A DNA stretch of 5,305 bases. Source: Deltaproteobacteria bacterium UBA6967 (lineage in GTDB: Bacteria > SAR324 > NAC60-12). Position 1 is the stretch's first letter. Every line of letters starts with the position of its first letter. The stretch is taken from positions 1 to 5,305 of the forward strand of contig DJYX01000197.1 of the NCBI GenBank assembly GCA_002450295.1. Direction: 5' to 3'. This document shows, one piece after another, positions 1-4,624 of the stretch. The notes beneath the pieces were generated by a model. The model was given only the letters and a program-made list of their open reading frames with translations. It ran no database searches and had not been told where the DNA came from. The position numbers were made by a program, and so were the translations under genes.

Positions 1-1133
1 TAGCGATCCCCAAACTGCTTTAGCTCATCAACACTAGGCACACCCATCAACTTCATTGTGATTGAAATTTCTTTGGCAAATATCTCAATTGCTTTTTCAA
101 CACCCGACCTTCCGTCTGCAGCAAGTCCAAACGCATAAGCTCGACCCAACAGCACTCCACTAGCGCCCAAGGCTAGAGCAATTACCACCTCGGAACCACG
201 GCGGAATCCACCATCAATCATCACACAATAATCTTTGCCAACTGCCTTACGAATTTCTGGCAAGATGGAGATCGTCGAATTGGCAAAATCTAATTGTCGG
301 CCACCATGATTCGATACAACAATAGCATCTGCTCCGTGATCTATGGCCTTAATTGCATCATCTGAATTAAGTATACCTTTCATCACCAGTCGTTTTTTCC
401 AAACCTTGCGGAGCCACTTCATATCCTCCCAGATAATTGAAGAATCAAGCCTACCAGAAAGATTGGACGCCTGCTCTAGGATGCCTTTACCAAATTCAGG
501 GTAGTTGGCCAACGCCTCTACACTTGGAATTCCGGATTGCCACATATCCCAGCACCAAAGTGGGCGCTGCATCATTGAAAATATTAGTGTTGGGTTGAGG
601 CGCCTAACCGCCCGAAATCCATTACGGACATCTCTTTCACGTACAGACGTTACTGCGGTATCAGCTGTGTAAAATAGAGTCTCAACTTTTGCATCTACAG
701 CTGATTCCACTAACTTTTCGACAAAAGATCGCTGGCAATCCATGTAGAGTTGGAATTGGAGTGTGCCCCCAACCTCCCTCTGCAGAGTCCCTAAACTTGC
801 AATAGAAAAGGTTGAAAGACACAAAGGAATACCTTTTTCCTTGGCGGCTTCTGCGCAAAGAATTTCTCCCCGACCACGATAAAGTCCTAGGAAGCCAACC
901 GGTCCGAGCATGATAGGAAGTGTGTGCCTAGTTCCAAGAAACTCACAACTCAAGTCTGGCATACCCTTTAATGCTAAAACTCTCTGAATTAGGCACCAAT
1001 TGTCAAAATCCTCATGATTACGCAGTGCCGTAGTGTCTGAAAACGCAGCCCCATCAATGTAGTCAAAAAATATTTTGGGTAATCGACGCTTTGCGTGCTT
1101 TCTCAGATCTTCGACATTCACAATTGTTGTCAA
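1..1133 (-). CDS. FMN-dependent alpha-hydroxy-acid oxidase/dehydrogenase (lactate/glycolate/mandelate type), 3' end off window
   Basis: This gene encodes a TIM-barrel flavoenzyme that oxidises an L-2-hydroxy acid to the 2-oxo acid using FMN. I translated 377 codons plus two bases (TA) at the left edge, so the stop may lie at the edge or a few codons beyond; family members are usually about 380-395 residues. The active-site set known from glycolate oxidase is present: Tyr25 (FFDYIDGAA), Tyr130 (QFQLYMD), Asp158 (TAD), Lys252 (LVMKGIL), and His276 and Arg279 in SNHGGRQLD. The FMN-phosphate region follows (MIDGGFRRGSE, then GASGVLLGRAYAFG). The start is TTG at 1131-1133: an AAGGAG lies 6 nt upstream and an in-frame TAA lies just before that. 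No signal peptide is seen, so the enzyme should be cytoplasmic or peripherally membrane-bound. It is divergent from the cytochrome operon. Substrate and electron acceptor (O2, quinone or cytochrome) cannot be decided from sequence; L-lactate dehydrogenase is one possibility. Confidence 0.93.
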   Translation of the reverse strand, partial: MTTIVNVEDLRKHAKRRLPKIFFDYIDGAAFSDTTALRNHEDFDNWCLIQRVLALKGMPDLSCEFLGTRHTLPIMLGPVGFLGLYRGRGEILCAEAAKEKGIPLCLSTFSIASLGTLQREVGGTLQFQLYMDCQRSFVEKLVESAVDAKVETLFYTADTAVTSVRERDVRNGFRAVRRLNPTLIFSMMQRPLWCWDMWQSGIPSVEALANYPEFGKGILEQASNLSGRLDSSIIWEDMKWLRKVWKKRLVMKGILNSDDAIKAIDHGADAIVVSNHGGRQLDFANSTISILPEIRKAVGKDYCVMIDGGFRRGSEVVIALALGASGVLLGRAYAFGLAADGRSGVEKAIEIFAKEISITMKLMGVPSVDELKQFGDR

Positions 1134-1139
1134 CTTATT

Positions 1140-1145
1140 CTCCTT
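1140..1145 (-). promoter_or_regulatory. Shine-Dalgarno site fixing the TTG start of the hydroxy-acid oxidase
   Basis: Read on the minus strand this is AAGGAG, followed by AATAAG (6 nt) and then TTG. An in-frame TAA stop lies immediately upstream of it, so no upstream start is possible. This supports TTG at 1133 over the GTG four codons inside. Confidence 0.8.
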
Positions 1146-1220
1146 TTACAGTTAATAAAATCGTTAATATCTGCTGGATAATCTGATGCTAGGATGAAAA
1201 ATTTGGTAAGCTACTAAGTA

Positions 1221-1249
1221 AATAAAAATGGTAGAAATGATGTTGACAA
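1221..1249 (-). promoter_or_regulatory. Candidate sigma70-type promoter for the oxidase
   Basis: On the minus strand, TTGTCA (1244-1249) is followed after 17 bp by TTTATT (1221-1226). These match 5/6 and 4/6 of the consensus hexamers. Transcription would start near 1214, giving a leader of about 80 nt before the TTG start. The call rests only on hexamer similarity in AT-rich DNA. Confidence 0.3.
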
Positions 1250-1272
1250 TCAAGAAAGTAAGTCACCATGAT
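1243..1272 (+). promoter_or_regulatory. Candidate sigma70-type promoter towards the cytochrome operon
   Basis: A perfect TTGACA (1243-1248) is followed after 18 bp by CATGAT (1267-1272), a 4/6 match to the -10 consensus. It shares its -35 bases with the candidate promoter on the other strand. A transcript from here would have a leader of about 180 nt before cytochrome c'. The -10 is poor, so the call is tentative. Confidence 0.3.
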
Positions 1273-1443
1273 TTTTTTAGGCTGCAAAAAAACTCCACAG
1301 AGAGTCCTTGATTTATTGTCAGTTACGATCACCATTATTGGGTAGGTTGTATCCCTTGAATCACAACGAGGTATTCAGACACATTGAAGTTAGAATCTCT
1401 GCAGGGCTCCGTTGCCCATCACCAAATGCCTTTTTAAACCAAC

Positions 1444-1449
1444 TCTAAT
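1444..1449 (+). promoter_or_regulatory. Candidate -10 box close to the cytochrome c' start
   Basis: TCTAAT matches TATAAT at 5 of 6 positions and lies 9 bp before the ATG, so transcription would begin about 2-3 nt upstream of the start codon. No recognisable -35 sits 16-18 bp upstream. The cytochrome c' ATG has no clear Shine-Dalgarno sequence, which fits a very short leader but does not prove one. Confidence 0.25.
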
Positions 1450-1458
1450 CGAGTCACC

Positions 1459-1914
1459 ATGTTTCAACCCAAGCACCTATTGATTGCAATTATACTTGGA
1501 GGGCTTTTCATCCCCTCTGTTTCCTGGGCAGATAACACGGATGATATCATCAAATATCGGAAGGCAGTCTATACCTCTATGCGGGGACACATTGGAGCAA
1601 TCTCCAGAATTGTCCGTGCTGGACTTGGAGACTACAAAGGACACATTACAGATCACGCAGTCGCAATCCAGAATGCAGCGAAGATTGTCCCCTCAATGTT
1701 TCCAGAAGGATCTGACTTTGGTGATACTGGGGCCTTGGAGAGCATCTGGACAGATCAAAAGGGCTTTGAAAAAGCCTCCCAGCGCCTAGTAGATGCTAGT
1801 GGAGAACTGGTGACTGTTTCCCAATCCGGAGACATGAAAGCCATCGGTAAAGCTGTTGGTGCTGTTGGAGGAGCTTGCAAAAACTGCCACGACAACTACC
1901 GCGCCTCCAATTGA
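1459..1914 (+). CDS. Cytochrome c' (class II cytochrome c), periplasmic
   Basis: This is a 151-residue precursor. Residues 1-24 form a signal peptide (basic start, hydrophobic core, cleavage after SWA), leaving a mature protein of about 127 residues, the usual size for a four-helix-bundle cytochrome c'. The heme motif CKNCH is at 140-144 near the C terminus, as in all class II cytochromes, followed by DNYR. Arg148 sits four residues after the heme His, the place of the conserved proximal Arg of cytochromes c'. The first helix (KYRKAVYTSM, 32-41) aligns by eye with known cytochromes c'. It has Tyr38 where cytochrome c556 has its Met ligand, which favours a five-coordinate, gas-binding heme. 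Family members bind NO or CO and some protect against NO; that role here is inferred. The start is the first ATG after an in-frame TAA at 1435-1437, and no strong ribosome binding site precedes it. The stop overlaps the next gene's start. Confidence 0.93.
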   Translation: MFQPKHLLIAIILGGLFIPSVSWADNTDDIIKYRKAVYTSMRGHIGAISRIVRAGLGDYKGHITDHAVAIQNAAKIVPSMFPEGSDFGDTGALESIWTDQKGFEKASQRLVDASGELVTVSQSGDMKAIGKAVGAVGGACKNCHDNYRASN

Positions 1915-2816
1915 AGTACCGGCAGTGTGGCCTTTCCCTACTGATTTGCATTTTAATTTCTGTCAGTGCTGAGGCCCGTACTCCCAACCCGATTGCCGGA
2001 GAGCAGATTTTTCATGCAGCTGGTGGTTGTGGCTGTCACACTGATGTGGAGAATAAAGGCTCGCTTCTAGCTGGAGGGCGCCCACTTCCTACACCTTATG
2101 GAGTCTTCTATGCCAACAACATCACTCCAGATCCAACCACGGGGATCGGTTCTTGGAGTGATGAAGACTTCGTTCGTGCTATGCGGGAGGGGATAGGGCC
2201 AGAGGAGCAGCATTACTTCCCAAGCTTTCCTTATCCTGCATTCGCCAAGATGAGCGAAGAGGATCTATTGCATCTCAAAGACTATCTCTTCAGCCTGCCT
2301 CCCATCCAACAAAAAAATCAGCCCCACGAACTGCAGTTCCCCTTCAATCTACGTCTGAATGCTTGGTTCTGGAATGTTCTCTTCCATGATCCAGAGCCTA
2401 TCACATCCGACCCAAGCCGCTCTGTATCCTGGAATCGTGGTCGTTATCTGACAGAAGCTGTCGCCCACTGTGCGGAATGCCACACACCTCGGAATCAATT
2501 GGGAGTTCTTCGATCTAATCTGGCTTATGCCGGCGCCAAGGAGGGCCCTGAAGGAAAATTGACCCCAAACATCACGCCTGACAAAGAGACTGGAATTGGA
2601 GGTTGGAACCAGGATGATCTAGTATATGCCCTGCAGACGGGGATGATACCTAATGGAGATTTTCTGGGGGATTTGATGGGGATGGCAATTGAGCACTACC
2701 AAAAGTTGCCTGATGAAGACCTGAAGGCAATCGCTGAATACGTCCTTTCATTACCTCCAATCGTCAATCAGGTTCGTGAGAAAAAAGCTAAAAGCACCGA
2801 TGACTCCGACTGGTAA
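1911..2816 (+). CDS. Diheme cytochrome c, periplasmic (COG2010-like), with a CXCH first heme site
   Basis: I choose TTG at 1911, giving 301 residues, because it begins a clean signal peptide (MKYRQCGLSLL..., cleavage after AEA at about residue 22). The TTG overlaps the cytochrome c' stop as TTGA, suggesting translational coupling. An upstream in-frame TTG at 1875 would add 12 charged residues and is less likely, although GGAGGAG lies just before it, too close to serve it. Two class I cytochrome domains follow. Domain 1 (about 27-130) has heme site C40-G-C42-H43 and then the family blocks LAGGR, NNITPDPTTGIG and FPSFPYPAFAKM, whose Met is the likely axial ligand. Domain 2 (about 175-290) has C187-A-E-C190-H191, then NITPDKETGIGGW and DLMGMAIEHYQKL, with the second Met the likely ligand. 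Its role is probably electron transfer between a periplasmic dehydrogenase or the bc1 complex and an oxidase; the partner is unknown. The single residue between the first pair of Cys is unusual. Confidence 0.9.
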   Translation: MKYRQCGLSLLICILISVSAEARTPNPIAGEQIFHAAGGCGCHTDVENKGSLLAGGRPLPTPYGVFYANNITPDPTTGIGSWSDEDFVRAMREGIGPEEQHYFPSFPYPAFAKMSEEDLLHLKDYLFSLPPIQQKNQPHELQFPFNLRLNAWFWNVLFHDPEPITSDPSRSVSWNRGRYLTEAVAHCAECHTPRNQLGVLRSNLAYAGAKEGPEGKLTPNITPDKETGIGGWNQDDLVYALQTGMIPNGDFLGDLMGMAIEHYQKLPDEDLKAIAEYVLSLPPIVNQVREKKAKSTDDSDW

Positions 2817-2836
2817 TTCAGCATTCAGAAAACAAA

Positions 2837-3535
2837 CTAGCATCCACTCCGGATGATATGGCCGTCTGGTAGAATCGTATCACAGAGAATCGTTCCTTCC
2901 GCCAGATCGATACTAAGCTTAGCACCTTCAAAGTTGGCTCCATCCAAGTTAGAACCACGGAGTTTGGCAGTTCGCAGATCAGCATTCCAGAACGTGGCAC
3001 CCCATAGAGTCGCGCCCCACAGATCAGCTTCCCAAAGATCTGACTTATAAAAATCTGCCAGCGTCAGATTGGCTCCTCGAAAACTAACCCAACTGAGATC
3101 CGCATTGGGAAGTTTCGCCTTGAGTAGATTGGCGTTCTCCAGGCTAGCACGTTCTAACTTTGCTCCTGAGAAATCAACAAGTGTCAGTTCGGTTGCCAGC
3201 AGTTCAGCTGTACTCAGATTTGCTGAAGACAAATCTGCTCCGGAGAGGTTCGCTCCAGATAAAATTGCCCCAGACAAGTCCGCTCGACTCAGATCTGCCG
3301 CAATGAGATTGGTTCTGGAAAGGTTCGCTCCAGAAAGATTGGCTCCGGAAAGGTTTGAGCGAAACAGTTGCAACTCCTCTAAAGAGGCTGCACTGAGGTC
3401 ACACCGAGGGCAACTACCTGTTACTTTTAATCGTCTCAAGTCCTCAGTGTTATAGGCCCATGCTGATTGAAGAAATCCTCCGCAGAATAAGCAGAGCAGT
3501 ATACCCAGCAGGTAAGATGAACTTTTGGCTATCAT
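2837..3535 (-). CDS. Exported pentapeptide-repeat protein
   Basis: With the ATG at 3533-3535 the product has 232 residues. That start is preferred over an ATG 18 codons upstream because GGAG lies 6 nt before it and the protein then begins with a normal signal peptide (about 1-27, cleavage after SAWA). Residues 42-45 are Cys-Pro-Arg-Cys. From residue 45 to about 209 I count 33 uninterrupted pentapeptides of the A(D/N)LXX type, predicting a right-handed quadrilateral beta-helix of about eight coils. The end (LCDTILPDGHIIRSGC) is a C-terminal cap seen in other secreted members with the same CPxC entry; its two Cys may pair. Trp occupies the fourth position of four consecutive repeats (168, 173, 178, 183). 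The biochemical role of this subgroup is unknown, and the signal peptide argues against the gyrase-binding role of cytoplasmic Qnr/MfpA proteins. It is convergent with the diheme cytochrome, 20 bp away. Confidence 0.9.
   Translation of the reverse strand: MIAKSSSYLLGILLCLFCGGFLQSAWAYNTEDLRRLKVTGSCPRCDLSAASLEELQLFRSNLSGANLSGANLSRTNLIAADLSRADLSGAILSGANLSGADLSSANLSTAELLATELTLVDFSGAKLERASLENANLLKAKLPNADLSWVSFRGANLTLADFYKSDLWEADLWGATLWGATFWNADLRTAKLRGSNLDGANFEGAKLSIDLAEGTILCDTILPDGHIIRSGC
3209..3358 (-). repeat. Imperfect 15-bp tandem repeats coding for pentapeptides
   Basis: Ten consecutive 15-bp units, one per pentapeptide (repeats 4 to 13 of the protein), are most alike here. On the plus strand they read as variants of GGTTCGCTCCAGAAA. 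They resemble each other more than the units further downstream in the gene, which points to growth by duplication of this block. The repeat is explained by coding and is not a CRISPR or satellite. Confidence 0.7.
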
Positions 3536-3541
3536 CGTTTT

Positions 3542-3545
3542 CTCC
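3542..3545 (-). promoter_or_regulatory. Shine-Dalgarno site of the pentapeptide-repeat gene
   Basis: On the minus strand GTGGAG is followed by AAAACG and then ATG. GGAG is 6 nt from the ATG at 3535. It decides this start over the ATG at 3589, which would add an 18-residue extension in front of the signal peptide. Confidence 0.7.
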
Positions 3546-3703
3546 ACAAAATAATTTGATGCGCTCAGAGAATTGCATTGGCTATACAAATGAAAGATTT
3601 AATCCACTGAGTTCAACTCCCTACCTTGCCTCAGACCCATTCATGATGCTGATTCATAGAGCTAAGAATGGGAAGCATTATCTCTGCACAACGAAGCTTT
3701 GCC

Positions 3704-3709
3704 TATAAA
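3704..3709 (+). promoter_or_regulatory. Candidate -10 box placing transcription start at the yitT start codon
   Basis: TATAAA matches the -10 consensus at 5 of 6 positions and ends 5 bp before the ATG at 3715, so the first transcribed base would fall on or next to the start codon. No Shine-Dalgarno sequence precedes this ATG, and an in-frame TAA at 3706-3708 excludes an earlier start. A good -35 is not visible 15-18 bp upstream, which limits confidence. Confidence 0.35.
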
Positions 3710-3714
3710 CAAAA

Positions 3715-4611
3715 ATGAAGGAACAGATTCAAGAGTTGCTTAACGACCTGCGCTCCTGGCGCTTCTGGTACACTTTGCTGATGATGGTGATTGGCTGTGC
3801 CATCTTCGGCGCTGTGGTGAACGCAATTCTTGTCCCCCAGAATTATTTCGCTGGCGGTGCAACTGGTCTGGCCCTGTTGATTTATTCGCTCACTGACCAG
3901 ATATCTTTAGGAATTCTATATGCCTTGATCAACATTCCAATCTTCATTGTTGGCTTTAGAGAGTTTTCCCTGCGCTATATTGTGCTAAGTCTCTGCGGAA
4001 TGCTGATCTATTCTCTGGCACTAGAGTGGATTCATGTACCCATTGAGGCGAAGGATCCCTTGACAGCCGCAATTTTGGCGGGTGTTCTCAGTGGGGTCGG
4101 AGCTGGAATCTATTTGCGACTCGGTGGGTCCATTGGAGGAATGGATATTCTCGGCACAGTTCTAAAAAAACGTTTCGCCATCCCAATTGGTACAACCTTC
4201 AATGTGATCAACCTGACCGTTCTGAGCGCCAATGCAGTACTCTATAATTTGGACATTGCGCTCTACACCGGAATCTACATGTTTGTATTTTCCTGGGTCA
4301 TGCAGCGTGTACTGACGGGTTTTTCACAGCGTAAGTCGGTCTTCATCATCACAGAACATCCTGAAGAGGTTGTGCACCAAGCCATTCGTAAGATTGACCG
4401 AGGAGCCACCTACTTCCTTGCTGAAGGATCGCATTCTCACGCTTCAAAACGAGTTGTTTACACTGTAATCAATTTATTGGAACTTGGGCGTCTCAAGCAA
4501 CATCTCTTCGAAACAGATCCCGATGCCTTCGTTGTCGTGAATGATACCGCGGAAGTGATTGGGACTCGCTTCCTGACCTGGGAAGATGAAGGTTTCAAAC
4601 GTCGTCCCTGA
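3715..4611 (+). CDS. YitT-family inner-membrane protein (YitT membrane domain plus DUF2179)
   Basis: The product has 298 residues, the usual length for the family. After a short cytoplasmic lead, hydrophobic segments run from about residue 18 to 200 (roughly 18-40, 48-60, 64-82, 86-105, 116-135, 160-176 and 181-198), forming the YitT membrane domain. Family signatures are visible: N36-AILVPQNYFAGGATG near the first segment and GAGIYLRLGGSIGGMDILG around 129-147. The soluble C-terminal DUF2179 domain (about 206-291) carries IDRGATYFLAEGSHS, RVVYTVINLLELGRLK and TDPDAFVVVNDTAEVIG, matching the conserved pattern of that domain. YitT proteins are thought to be transporters, but the substrate is not established. 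The ATG is the only possible start because an in-frame TAA lies 7 bases upstream of it, and it has no ribosome binding site. The gene converges on the TSUP gene with only 13 bp between the two stops and no visible terminator. Confidence 0.93.
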   Translation: MKEQIQELLNDLRSWRFWYTLLMMVIGCAIFGAVVNAILVPQNYFAGGATGLALLIYSLTDQISLGILYALINIPIFIVGFREFSLRYIVLSLCGMLIYSLALEWIHVPIEAKDPLTAAILAGVLSGVGAGIYLRLGGSIGGMDILGTVLKKRFAIPIGTTFNVINLTVLSANAVLYNLDIALYTGIYMFVFSWVMQRVLTGFSQRKSVFIITEHPEEVVHQAIRKIDRGATYFLAEGSHSHASKRVVYTVINLLELGRLKQHLFETDPDAFVVVNDTAEVIGTRFLTWEDEGFKRRP

Positions 4612-4624
4612 AGGATGCCACCAA

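Larger units (their letters stand above)
1134..1458. other. Divergent intergenic region between the oxidase and the cytochrome operon
   Basis: This 325-bp AT-rich stretch has no convincing gene. It holds the oxidase ribosome binding site at its left end, a pair of overlapping candidate promoters around 1221-1272, and a candidate -10 box close to the cytochrome c' start. A 10-bp direct repeat, AGTCACCATG, occurs at 1261-1270 and again at 1452-1461, where it covers the cytochrome c' start codon. I see no rho-independent terminator, tRNA or strong long palindrome. The only short reading frame of any size (1228-1311, plus) lacks a ribosome binding site. Confidence 0.7.
3536..3714. other. Divergent intergenic gap between the pentapeptide gene and yitT
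   Basis: This 179-bp stretch must carry the promoters of both flanking genes. I see the pentapeptide Shine-Dalgarno site at its left end and a TATAAA at its right end, 5 bp before the yitT ATG. The 6-mer ATTCAT is repeated at 3639-3644 and 3652-3657, which may be chance. I see no clear minus-strand promoter and no terminator hairpin. Confidence 0.5.

Noticed and set aside
1243..1253. TTGACAATCAA as an FNR/CRP-type operator
   Set aside because: The half-sites TTGA and TCAA are separated by 3 bp, whereas FNR boxes need TTGAT-N4-ATCAA. The sequence is better explained as overlapping -35 elements or chance.
1228..1311. A 27-codon plus-strand frame beginning MVEMMLTIKKVSHH in the intergenic region
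   Set aside because: There is no Shine-Dalgarno sequence, it overlaps the candidate promoters, and it resembles nothing I recognise. Frames of this size are expected by chance.
1261..1461. The 10-bp direct repeat AGTCACCATG at 1261-1270 and 1452-1461
   Set aside because: It is two short copies only, with no further similarity in the flanks. It could be chance or a partial duplication and is not enough for a regulatory call.
1484..1789. A 101-codon plus-strand frame inside cytochrome c'
   Set aside because: It is an alternative-frame shadow of a clearly identified cytochrome and has no signal peptide or motif.
2817..2836. A terminator between the convergent diheme cytochrome and pentapeptide genes
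   Set aside because: The 20-bp gap has no inverted repeat. The TTCAGCATTCAG direct repeat does not form a stem.
3069..3455. A 128-codon open frame on the plus strand with a regular five-residue period rich in Ala, Pro, Arg and Ser
   Set aside because: It is the antisense of the pentapeptide-repeat gene. Its periodicity simply mirrors the 15-bp coding repeats, and it has no ribosome binding site or family resemblance.
3460..3708. An 82-codon plus-strand frame spanning the pentapeptide gene start and the gap before yitT
   Set aside because: It overlaps the signal-peptide region of the opposite gene, has no domain, and its composition is not protein-like.
4612..4624. A shared bidirectional terminator between the convergent yitT and TSUP genes
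   Set aside because: I find no GC-rich hairpin with a T-run on either strand in the gap or the adjacent gene ends.
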